Of a stretch of 64,000 nucleotides of DNA, positions 45,615 to 53,494 are shown in pieces. A program made the position numbers and the translations under genes. Position 1 is the first letter of the stretch. The number at the start of each line of letters is the position of its first letter. The DNA is from Thermomonas fusca DSM 15424 (GTDB lineage: Bacteria > Pseudomonadota > Gammaproteobacteria > Xanthomonadales > Xanthomonadaceae), in assembly GCF_000423885.1 (NCBI RefSeq), contig NZ_AUIV01000011.1:1-64000 (forward strand). The letters are read 5' to 3'. The notes beneath the pieces were generated by a model. It was not told where the DNA came from. It worked only from the letters and a program-made list of their open reading frames with translations, and did not search any database.

Positions 45615-47968
45615 TGCGTTGTCAGCAAGCTGCCCCCGCCCGAGCAACCGGAACACGCATGATGGATCGGACACACCTTCAACCTTTGGCGCGTCGATGG
45701 CTGAGCCGCGTGCGCGTCATTGCGCTCGCGGCAGTGGTCGGCGTGCTGGCCGCCTGTGCCGCGCGCCCGCCCGAGTTGCCGCGCCCGCTGCGCGCGCCGA
45801 AGGCGGACGCACCGACGGGGGAAGTCCTGGGTGATGCCGCTTCCGGGCGCACCCATCCGCAGATCGAACGTGGCCCCGAGCCGGTGCGGCGCGAACAGGC
45901 TGCGCAGCAGCCGGAGCGCGCGCAGAGCCGCATCCCGCCGATGCAGCGCAGCGAGCCGGTGGCGATCGCCCTGGACGGCGTGCCGCTCGAGACCTTCATC
46001 AACATCGTGTACGGGATGGAACTGGGTCTGCCGGTGCAGATCGACCAGTCGCTGCGCGGCCGTCCGGAGTTGCTCAGCCTGAGCCTGGCCAAGCCGATGC
46101 CGCCGGAGCAGGCGTTCCGGGTGGCCGAGGAAGTCCTGCGCAGCTACAACGTGCGGATCGACGAGCTGGGCGGCGTGTTGCGCTTCATGCCCGTGGATCA
46201 GCGCACCAGCGAGGTCAGCCCGCTGCTGCAGACGCGTTCGCTGCCGGATGTTCCTGCTGGCCAGCGCACCGTGTTCGTGTCCATGCCGCTGCAGTACCGG
46301 CGGCCGGGTGCAGTCATTCCGCAGGCCAAAGAATTGTTCAACGGCAAATCAGTCACCTTCAATCCGTTGATCGAAGCCAATGCGGTGCTGATCAGTGGAC
46401 CTGGTACCGATGTCCGCGCTGCCATGCAGGCCTTGGATGCGCTGGACCAGGCAGTGCTGCGCGACAAATATTCGCTGCGCATCAACCCGCTCTACCTGCC
46501 GGCTGACCTGCTGGCGAAAGAGCTGCGCGAGGTATTGGCGGGGCAGGGCATTGCAGTCTATAGCGGCGGAGGGGAGCCCGGAGCGCTGACCTTCGTGCCG
46601 GTCAATTCCGCCAACGCCCTGATCGTGTTCGCCAACAGCCAGCAGGCGTTGGACACGGTGGCCGAATGGGTGGCGCGCCTGGACCAGCCCAGCGATGCGG
46701 CCGGCAGCGGCGGCATGTACGTGTATGCCGCGCGCCACACCACGGTGGATACAATGCTGCCGGTGTTGCAGGCGCTGGCAGGCGGTGCAGGCGCTAGTGC
46801 GGGGAATGCGGGGGCATCTGGGGTCGCTGGCACGGGGAGCTCAACTGGCGAAACCGCGCGCGGAGCGCGGCAAGGCAATGCGGTGACCGCAGTTTCCGGC
46901 TTCGGCGGGCAGCTGGCCGCCGATACGGTGCGCAACATGATCGTGTTCCAGGGCGACGCCCAGAGTTGGCGCGCGTTGCAGGGCGTGCTGGCGCGGCTGG
47001 ACCAGCCGGCCCGGCAGGTGCTGATCGAGGTCACCGTTGCCGAAGTGACCCTCACCGACGAGTTGACCCACGGGGTGGAATGGGCGTTGCGCAACATCAG
47101 CGTCGAAGGCATGTCGGGGCCGCTGACGGCACTGGCGGACAATGCCACCGCCGGTGGCCTGCGCTGGGCGGCGCTGTCCTCGTCCGGCCAGGTGCGCGCC
47201 ACGCTCAACCTGTTCGCCAAGGACAGCCGCGTCACCATCCTGTCCACGCCGCGCATCCTGGTGAAGAGTGGCGAGGCGGCGAGCATCGACGTCGGCACCG
47301 AGGTGCCCATCATCACCAGCCAGGCCACGGCGCCGGACCTGCCCAATAACGGCAACCAGAGCTCGATCCTGCAGTCCGTGCAGTACCGCAAGACCGGCAC
47401 CCTGCTGGATATCGAGGCGGTGGTGCATTCCGGCCAGCGGGTGGACCTGAAGATCTCGCAGGAAGTCAGCGAGGCGGTCCAGACCGACACCAGCGAGATC
47501 TCCTCGCCCAGCATCCTCAGCCGCAGCCTGCGCACCGTGTTGAGCCTGGCCGATGGCCAGAGCACCCTGCTGGGGGGGCTGATCTCCAGCAGCCGCGCCG
47601 ACGGCAAGTCTAAGGTCCCGCTGTTGGGAGACATCCCCCTGCTCGGGCGCGCCTTCCAGAACCGGACCAAGTCCAGCGTGCGGACCGAGTTGCTGCTGCT
47701 GATCACGCCGTACGTGCTGGAGGATTCGACCCAGGTCGAAGAAGTTACCCGAGCTGTGCGCGAGCGGTTTGGCCGCGTTGAGCGCAGTTGGCCGGGCCGC
47801 CCAGATGGCGCTCCGGCGCCGCTGCAACCGCGCGAGCCGCTTCCCGTGCCGCCTGCCAAGCCGAGCCCCGATCCGCAGCCATCCACGGAAGCGCCCATCA
47901 ATCCGCCTGTCGAGGCGCAGTCGCCTGCAGCGGAAAGCCAGCAGCCGGGCGCGACCAGGCCGGCCTGA
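45614..47968 (+). CDS. gspD: Type II secretion secretin GspD (XpsD)
   Basis: A 784-residue outer-membrane secretin. A lipobox (GVLAAC, C48) suggests lipidation, as in XpsD. Periplasmic N domains span about 110-460, with a Gly/Ala/Ser-rich insertion near 392-420. The secretin channel is about 470-705, with VLIEVTVAEVTLTDEL, VGTEVPIITSQA and GGLISSSRADGKSKVPLLGDIPLLG (ends diagnostic). A Pro-rich tail follows. ATG 45614 overlaps the xpsN stop; ATG 45659/45662 are alternatives. It ends the operon. Confidence 0.93.
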   Translation: MRCQQAAPARATGTRMMDRTHLQPLARRWLSRVRVIALAAVVGVLAACAARPPELPRPLRAPKADAPTGEVLGDAASGRTHPQIERGPEPVRREQAAQQPERAQSRIPPMQRSEPVAIALDGVPLETFINIVYGMELGLPVQIDQSLRGRPELLSLSLAKPMPPEQAFRVAEEVLRSYNVRIDELGGVLRFMPVDQRTSEVSPLLQTRSLPDVPAGQRTVFVSMPLQYRRPGAVIPQAKELFNGKSVTFNPLIEANAVLISGPGTDVRAAMQALDALDQAVLRDKYSLRINPLYLPADLLAKELREVLAGQGIAVYSGGGEPGALTFVPVNSANALIVFANSQQALDTVAEWVARLDQPSDAAGSGGMYVYAARHTTVDTMLPVLQALAGGAGASAGNAGASGVAGTGSSTGETARGARQGNAVTAVSGFGGQLAADTVRNMIVFQGDAQSWRALQGVLARLDQPARQVLIEVTVAEVTLTDELTHGVEWALRNISVEGMSGPLTALADNATAGGLRWAALSSSGQVRATLNLFAKDSRVTILSTPRILVKSGEAASIDVGTEVPIITSQATAPDLPNNGNQSSILQSVQYRKTGTLLDIEAVVHSGQRVDLKISQEVSEAVQTDTSEISSPSILSRSLRTVLSLADGQSTLLGGLISSSRADGKSKVPLLGDIPLLGRAFQNRTKSSVRTELLLLITPYVLEDSTQVEEVTRAVRERFGRVERSWPGRPDGAPAPLQPREPLPVPPAKPSPDPQPSTEAPINPPVEAQSPAAESQQPGATRPA

Positions 47969-48194
47969 GCGCCTGCCCTTGGGCGATCGTATGGGGGGCC
48001 TGCAGCCTGTCGCCGGGCGGCCGCTTCCTGTGGCAGCGGGCTCATGCCTCATGGGGCCGGCGACAATCCGGCAAGCGCCCGGTTTCATTGTGTATGGGCG
48101 GCAAGTGATGTGTGAAAAAAGGCGCGGTCGATGAGCCAGGGGGAACGTTCGTGGATGGATTCGCAAACCCGTTGGCACAAGGGCATTCCAGCGG

Positions 48195-48222
48195 TTGACA
48201 CTTTCTTAATCCCGCCTATATG
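48195..48222 (+). promoter_or_regulatory. Strong sigma-70 promoter of the secreted-protein gene
   Basis: Consensus TTGACA (48195-48200), a 16-base spacer and TATATG (48217-48222). Transcription from about 48229 would give a 5' leader of about 190 bases. The rest of 47969-48194 shows no gene I can support. Confidence 0.75.
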
Positions 48223-48333
48223 CTGCCGGCACATCTGGGATGCTGCGCTGGCTTTGGTACTTGTATGCGCAGATGAATCGGACTCAGGGGGAATGGGGTT
48301 GCGGGGTTCGGGCCTTTGTTCTTCTCCGGTTCT

Positions 48334-48349
48334 GTATCGGCGCCGATAC
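48334..48349. promoter_or_regulatory. 16-bp perfect palindrome in the 5' leader
   Basis: GTATCGGCGCCGATAC is an exact palindrome within the leader of the 48422 gene. It could be a DNA operator; as RNA it would need a minimal loop. Confidence 0.45.
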
Positions 48350-48398
48350 GCGCATGCGGGCGGCGAGTGGTGCCCATGGTGTGACCAAGATTTACAAA

Positions 48399-48412
48399 CC
48401 TAAGCTTAGGAG
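48399..48412 (+). promoter_or_regulatory. Palindrome overlapping the ribosome binding site
   Basis: CCTAAGCTTAGG (48399-48410) overlaps the Shine-Dalgarno AGGAG (48408-48412), which lies 9 bases before the ATG. Pairing within or between leaders could hide the site. Confidence 0.5.
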
Positions 48413-48421
48413 CCAACAAGA

Positions 48422-49933
48422 ATGAAGTTCTTCAACAAGCAGACCCTGGCGCTCGCCATCGTCGGCGCACTCGCCTCCAGCAACGCGCTGTCGGCCAATC
48501 TGATCCAGACCGCCAACACCGTTTACGCGAAAGAAATCAAGATGCCGGTCACCGGCCTTTCGCTGAACGTTGCGTGGAAGGTTGGCTACAACTTCAACAC
48601 CAACGAAACCCGCTACGCCTGCGTGCGCCTCGAAGGTGCCCAGCCCGCCGCGATCGTGCCGACCGTCACTCAGGCCGATGGTATTACCTCGGCTAGCCCG
48701 ACGCTGACCGCCGGCACGGTCAATGCCAACGGCAACGTGGCCTTCTTCACCCTGTCTTCGAACCCCACCGGTGCGATTCCGTCCACCGCGGCTTACCAGG
48801 TGCAGCTGAACAACCTGCTGATCGATGTCGCGAGCCGCGACACCACCGTCACCGCCACGGTGGGTCTGTACGACAACCCGGCTGCTGCCGGCCAGTGCCT
48901 TGCTGAAGGCCCGGCTAACCCGCAGCTGATCGCCGGCACCGGCGACACCAAGAAGCTCCTCACGTTCGAACCCAGCTATGCGTTCCTGACCGATCCGAAC
49001 AAGGCCATTGCTTCGGTTGATAACCTGAACACCCCGTACGCCGGGTTCAAGAACCCGGTTCCCGCGGGTGGCCTGGTGTCTCCCAATGCCAACAACGCCT
49101 ATCTGGCCAAGGCCCAGGTCAACCTGCTGACCTATGGCACCCCGGCAACGGCTCCGCGCGGCATTAATGGCGTTCCCGTCACCTTGGCCACGCTGTTCGA
49201 CACCGCGGCAACGAACGTTCTGACCATCGATGGCGACTTCGACGCTTGGGCAACGGCCAAGACCTTTGCCACCGTCGCTCCGACCACGTCCACGGCGACT
49301 TCGGCCAGCTGGAATGTCAACCCGACTGCCCTGAACGGCAATTTCGCGGTGGTGGTCAACAGCAGTTCGGCTAATGAAATTCCGGCCGGCGGCTACATCG
49401 CCAGCCTGAAGGCCAAGGCGAACACCGGCTACACCCTGAACTACAACGACGCGAATGCCGGGCAGATGGTGACGCTGTCGCCGAAGCTGGATGAGTCCAT
49501 CGAAGCTGGCGCTGACAACCAGATCGAAGACATCGCCTACGCTGAAGCTTCCGCTGGCCAGATCGTCCAGGACGGCGTGCGTCTGCAGGCTCCGCTGGTG
49601 CAGGTCCCGACCGGCTGGCTGAGCCGTCTGGTCATCACCAACACCGGCAACAAGGACCGCACCTTCTTCCTGACCGTCCAGGGTGAAGATGGCACCGCCA
49701 TCACCACCGGCAACCTGACCGGCTACGTCGTGAAGGCCAAGAAGACCTACGTCATCGAAGACATGAACTCGGTGCTGCAGGGCTTCAACGCCGGCGCGAA
49801 GACCCGTGCAACGGTCGTCGCCACCGTGGCTGGCCCGGAGAAGGAAATCAAGGGTCTGTACCAGATCGTCAACACCACCAACATGTCGCTCAGCAACTAC
49901 GTGATGGTGAACCAGGATTCCGGCGGCCACTAA
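48422..49933 (+). CDS. Abundant-looking secreted protein of unknown function
   Basis: A 503-residue exported protein: signal peptide about 1-25 (ending ALSA), then a mature protein rich in Ala, Thr, Asn, Gly and Val with few charges. It has two cysteines, C67 and C159, that could pair. There are no transmembrane helices and no recognisable catalytic motif. A consensus promoter, long leader, good ribosome site, strongly biased codons and strong terminator suggest high expression; by eye the gene is less G+C-rich than its neighbours. It follows the type II secretion operon, so it may be a substrate or surface-layer-like protein, which is inference. Confidence 0.75.
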   Translation: MKFFNKQTLALAIVGALASSNALSANLIQTANTVYAKEIKMPVTGLSLNVAWKVGYNFNTNETRYACVRLEGAQPAAIVPTVTQADGITSASPTLTAGTVNANGNVAFFTLSSNPTGAIPSTAAYQVQLNNLLIDVASRDTTVTATVGLYDNPAAAGQCLAEGPANPQLIAGTGDTKKLLTFEPSYAFLTDPNKAIASVDNLNTPYAGFKNPVPAGGLVSPNANNAYLAKAQVNLLTYGTPATAPRGINGVPVTLATLFDTAATNVLTIDGDFDAWATAKTFATVAPTTSTATSASWNVNPTALNGNFAVVVNSSSANEIPAGGYIASLKAKANTGYTLNYNDANAGQMVTLSPKLDESIEAGADNQIEDIAYAEASAGQIVQDGVRLQAPLVQVPTGWLSRLVITNTGNKDRTFFLTVQGEDGTAITTGNLTGYVVKAKKTYVIEDMNSVLQGFNAGAKTRATVVATVAGPEKEIKGLYQIVNTTNMSLSNYVMVNQDSGGH

Positions 49934-49958
49934 TCGGCTCCCGCTCCTGTGCAATACC

Positions 49959-49992
49959 GGAAAGGCCCGCTTCGGCGGGCCTTTCCTTTTTT
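49959..49992 (+). terminator. Strong rho-independent terminator
   Basis: Perfect 12-bp stem GGAAAGGCCCGC/GCGGGCCTTTCC with a TTCG tetraloop and six T residues, 25 bases past the secreted-protein stop. Confidence 0.96.
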
Positions 49993-50142
49993 GTGGCCGG
50001 GCTTCCGCGATGGTGGTCCGCGGTCAGGCGCCGGACGAATCGCCGTGGGTCCGTTGAACGGCGTCGTGGCGCGTGCCGGGACGGTCTCCAGCGGATATCC
50101 TTCGTGCTGGCATGGGTTGCGGTGGGGCACAACGGGGGAAGG

Positions 50143-51219
50143 ATGCTGAAGCTGTTCCTTGGTCGGCCGCGCACCCGAGACGAGCATGTGCAGGCCCTGG
50201 ACGGGTTGCGTGGTCTGGCCGTGTTGATCGTGATCGCCTCGCACCTGTCCAATGCGGGCTGGCTGCCGCAACCCGGAATGTCGGGCACGGGCAAGAGCGG
50301 GGTCTACCTGTTCTTCGTGCTCAGCGCCTACCTGCTAGCCCATGCCATGCTGGCGCGTCCGCTGGCAAGACTGGCTGACCCGGCTTACTGGATCGACTAC
50401 GCGTTGCGCCGGGTGCTGCGCATCTGGCCGCTTTATCTGGTGGTTCTGCTGCTGAGCTGGGGGCTGACGAGCCTTGGCGTTGTTCACTGGCATTACCAGC
50501 TGGATGCAGCCGGGTTCTGGCGGCACCTGACGCTGCGCGAAGGCCAGAGCGTGCTTTGGTCGATACCGGTCGAGTTCACCTTCTATCTGTGGCTGCCGAT
50601 CGTCTGCCTGGCGCTGTTGGCCTTGCGCAGGATGCCTGGCGGGCGGTGGTGGGGCGTGACGCTGCTGGCAGCCCTGCTGGTACTCGCGCGACGGCAGTGG
50701 CCTGCCGCGCAAGCACCCGTCAACGGCGTACAGCTGGGGTTCTACCTGCCGGTATTCCTGGCGGGCGTGGCCGCGGCGTGGGTCTCGCAGGAATGGCCGT
50801 CATTGTGGCGCCTGGCGCGCGCCTGGCGCGCCGCGGGCTGGCTGCTGCTGGCGGCACTGGCGCTGGTGACGCCGGCGCTGTGGGCTGCCATCTCGGGGGA
50901 GGGCTACAACCCGGAACTCGGCCATCGATGGTTCACTGCGTTCGGATTCGGCTGGGCGCTGCTGCTGTTGTCGGTGCTGTGGGGGGCTGGAGTACTGTCC
51001 CGTCTGTTCGCTAGTGCACCGATGCGGTTGGTGGGCGTGGTCAGTTTCAGCGCCTATCTCTGGCACATGCCGGTACTGCAGGCCGCAGACGCGCTGGGAC
51101 TGCGCAGCCACGGGCTGCCCGCCCTGCTGGTGGTGCTGGCGGCGATGCTGGCGGTGGCCATGGGTTCATTCCTGCTGTTCGAGCGACCCTGGCGCGATGT
51201 GCGCTTCAGGCGGCGCTGA
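50143..51219 (+). CDS. Acyltransferase 3 family membrane protein
   Basis: A 358-residue polytopic protein with about ten hydrophobic helices. The N-terminus ALDGLRGLAVLIVIASHL holds the conserved Arg/His of the acyltransferase-3 (OafA/NolL) family, and FFVLSAYLLAHAML follows. Such enzymes transfer acetyl or succinyl groups to surface polysaccharides or lipids. No C-terminal SGNH domain is present. It is the first gene of the glycan cluster and is separated from the ABC exporter by about 110 bases. Confidence 0.88.
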   Translation: MLKLFLGRPRTRDEHVQALDGLRGLAVLIVIASHLSNAGWLPQPGMSGTGKSGVYLFFVLSAYLLAHAMLARPLARLADPAYWIDYALRRVLRIWPLYLVVLLLSWGLTSLGVVHWHYQLDAAGFWRHLTLREGQSVLWSIPVEFTFYLWLPIVCLALLALRRMPGGRWWGVTLLAALLVLARRQWPAAQAPVNGVQLGFYLPVFLAGVAAAWVSQEWPSLWRLARAWRAAGWLLLAALALVTPALWAAISGEGYNPELGHRWFTAFGFGWALLLLSVLWGAGVLSRLFASAPMRLVGVVSFSAYLWHMPVLQAADALGLRSHGLPALLVVLAAMLAVAMGSFLLFERPWRDVRFRRR

Positions 51220-51327
51220 CGCCAGCGCCCGCGGGGGGCGTTCCGGTATCATGGCGGGCCTGCTGCCGGACCCACGGATGCAGCCCAACGTGGGGGGCGC
51301 CGCGGCGCCTCTCCGGATGAAGGACGG

Positions 51328-52152
51328 ATGCGCGCACCGAAATTTCGCCTCAAGCCCCTCGCGCCGTTCAAGCTCCTCATCACCCAGCGCGCGCTGGTCG
51401 GCGAACTGACGCGCAGGGAGGTGGATGGCCGTTATCGCGGCGCCAGCCTGGGGATCCTGTGGTCGCTGGTCAGCCCGTTCCTGCTGTTGTGCATCTACGC
51501 GATCGCCTTCGGCACGGTGATGGGAGGGCGCTGGCCTGAGGCACGCGCGACCGATACGCCGTTCTCCATCGTGTTGTTCGCAGGGATGATCCCTTACTTC
51601 GTCCTGTCGGAATGTCTCGTCCGGTCGCCGGACTTGGTGGTGGCCAACCCGTCCTATGTCAAGCGGGTGGTGTTCCCACTGGAAATCCTGCCTTGGCCAA
51701 TGCTGTTCTCGGCGCTGTTCCATTGCCTGATGAACGTGCTGGTGTTCGTGGCAATGCGCCTGGTGATGGAAGGTGATTTCGAGTGGACCATCGTCTATCT
51801 GCCACTGGTGATCCTGCCGATCGCAGTGCTCGGACTGGGGGTGGCATGGTTCCTGGCGTCCATCTCGGTCTATTTCCGTGATGTCAGGCAGGTGGTCGGC
51901 CTGGCCAGCATGGCGATTCTTTTCCTGTCGTCGGTGATGATCCCGGTGGCCGCGGTACCGGACGAGTACCGTGCGATCTTCATGCTCAACCCGGTGTCCT
52001 TCATCGCCGACCAAGCCCGTTCCGTGCTGATCTGGGGCGTGGCGCCGGACTGGACGGGGCTGGCCGCCTACCTGCTTGGGGCGCTGGCCTTCATGTATGC
52101 AGGCCATGCGTGGTTCGTGTCCACCAAGCGCGGGTTTGCAGATGTCCTCTGA
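51328..52152 (+). CDS. wzm: ABC-2 type polysaccharide export permease
   Basis: A 274-residue inner-membrane permease with six helices and the ABC-2 family start TRREVDGRYRGASLGILWSLVSP (ends diagnostic). It resembles Wzm/TagG/RfbD, exporting undecaprenyl-linked O-antigen made in the cytoplasm. The NPVSFIADQARSVL segment before the last helix is typical. It overlaps the ATPase gene by 11 bases. Confidence 0.92.
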   Translation: MRAPKFRLKPLAPFKLLITQRALVGELTRREVDGRYRGASLGILWSLVSPFLLLCIYAIAFGTVMGGRWPEARATDTPFSIVLFAGMIPYFVLSECLVRSPDLVVANPSYVKRVVFPLEILPWPMLFSALFHCLMNVLVFVAMRLVMEGDFEWTIVYLPLVILPIAVLGLGVAWFLASISVYFRDVRQVVGLASMAILFLSSVMIPVAAVPDEYRAIFMLNPVSFIADQARSVLIWGVAPDWTGLAAYLLGALAFMYAGHAWFVSTKRGFADVL

Positions 52153-53494
52153 CCTTGCCATCCGGGTGCACGGCGTCGGCAAGGTGTATCCCGTCTATGC
52201 GAGGCCGCACCATCGGCTGCTGGAGATGTTCGCGCGTGGCGAGGGGCGCTACCGGAGCGATTTCCACGCGCTGAAGAACATCAACCTGGAGATCCGCAAG
52301 GGTCACACGGTCGGCATCGTTGGCCGCAATGGCTCCGGGAAGTCGACCCTGCTGCAGATCATCTGCGGGACGCTTGCGCCAAGCAGCGGCAGCGTGGAGG
52401 TCGCGGGCCGGCTGGCCGCGCTGCTGGAACTCGGGGCCGGGTTCAACCCGGAATTTACCGGGCTGGAAAACGTCTACCTGAACGCCACCATCCTGGGTCT
52501 TGCGCGGCGCGAGATCGACGAGCGCCTGGACGACATCCTTTCCTTCGCGGACATCGGCGACTTCGTCCACCAGCCGGTCAAGAACTATTCCAGCGGCATG
52601 TACGTCCGGCTGGCGTTCGCGGTGGCGATCAACGTCACGCCCGAGATCCTAGTGGTCGACGAGGCGCTTTCCGTGGGCGACGAGGCATTCCAGCGCAAGT
52701 GCTTCGCGCGCATCGAGAAGATCCGGGAGGCCGGCGCAACCGTCCTGTTCGTGTCCCATTCCGCGGGCACGGTGGTGGATCTGTGCGACCAGGCGGTGTT
52801 GCTGGATGGCGGTGAGCTGCTCGCGCATGGCACCCCCAAGCGGGTGGTGTCGCTCTACCAGAAGCTGATCTACGCGCCGGCCGAGCAGCAGCCGGCGATC
52901 CGTCAGGCCATCCGCGACGACCAGCTGCCGTCGCATGGCCCGGCTGGCAACGGCAGCCCGGGCGACGCCGGCGATGCGATGGCGGGGGTGCGTACGGACC
53001 GGATCGAAGCGTGGCATGACCCCCACCTCGTACCGGCATCGACGATCGCCTACGAGGATCGCGGGGCAACCATCGTCGACCCGCACCTGCGGACGCTGGA
53101 TGGCCGTCGCGTGAACACGCTGGTGCACGGGGAGGAATACGTTTACGCCTACCGGGTGGAAACGCGCAGGACACTCTCGCGCGTGCGCTGCGGCATGATG
53201 GTCAGGACCACGACCGGCATCGAGGTCGCCGGCGCCGCTACCGATCCGTCACTGCCCCGCATGCAGTTGGTGCCCGCCGGGGCGACCGTCGAAGTCGGCT
53301 TCCGTTTCCGTTGCCGGTTCAATCCCGGCACTTATTTCCTCAACGCGGGTTGCCTTGCGGACACCGGGACGATGGAGGAATACATCGACCGCAGGGTGGA
53401 CGTGGCGATGTTCCGGGTCATGCCCGACGAGCGGATCCGGGCCACCGCGCTGGTGAACCTGATCGAAGCCGACGACATAGGATGGCGCCAGTGA
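52142..53494 (+). CDS. wzt: ABC transporter ATPase with C-terminal glycan-binding domain
   Basis: A 450-residue Wzt-type ATPase. Walker A GRNGSGKST is at 61-69, the signature NYSSGMYVRLAFA near 149-160, and Walker B ILVVDEALSVGD at 169-180. After a linker (about 265-310), residues about 310-450 form a Wzt_C beta-sandwich. In E. coli O9a this domain reads the terminal modification of the finished polymer. Its presence means export here probably requires a chain-end cap, and the next gene is a candidate capping enzyme. Confidence 0.92.
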   Translation: MSSDLAIRVHGVGKVYPVYARPHHRLLEMFARGEGRYRSDFHALKNINLEIRKGHTVGIVGRNGSGKSTLLQIICGTLAPSSGSVEVAGRLAALLELGAGFNPEFTGLENVYLNATILGLARREIDERLDDILSFADIGDFVHQPVKNYSSGMYVRLAFAVAINVTPEILVVDEALSVGDEAFQRKCFARIEKIREAGATVLFVSHSAGTVVDLCDQAVLLDGGELLAHGTPKRVVSLYQKLIYAPAEQQPAIRQAIRDDQLPSHGPAGNGSPGDAGDAMAGVRTDRIEAWHDPHLVPASTIAYEDRGATIVDPHLRTLDGRRVNTLVHGEEYVYAYRVETRRTLSRVRCGMMVRTTTGIEVAGAATDPSLPRMQLVPAGATVEVGFRFRCRFNPGTYFLNAGCLADTGTMEEYIDRRVDVAMFRVMPDERIRATALVNLIEADDIGWRQ

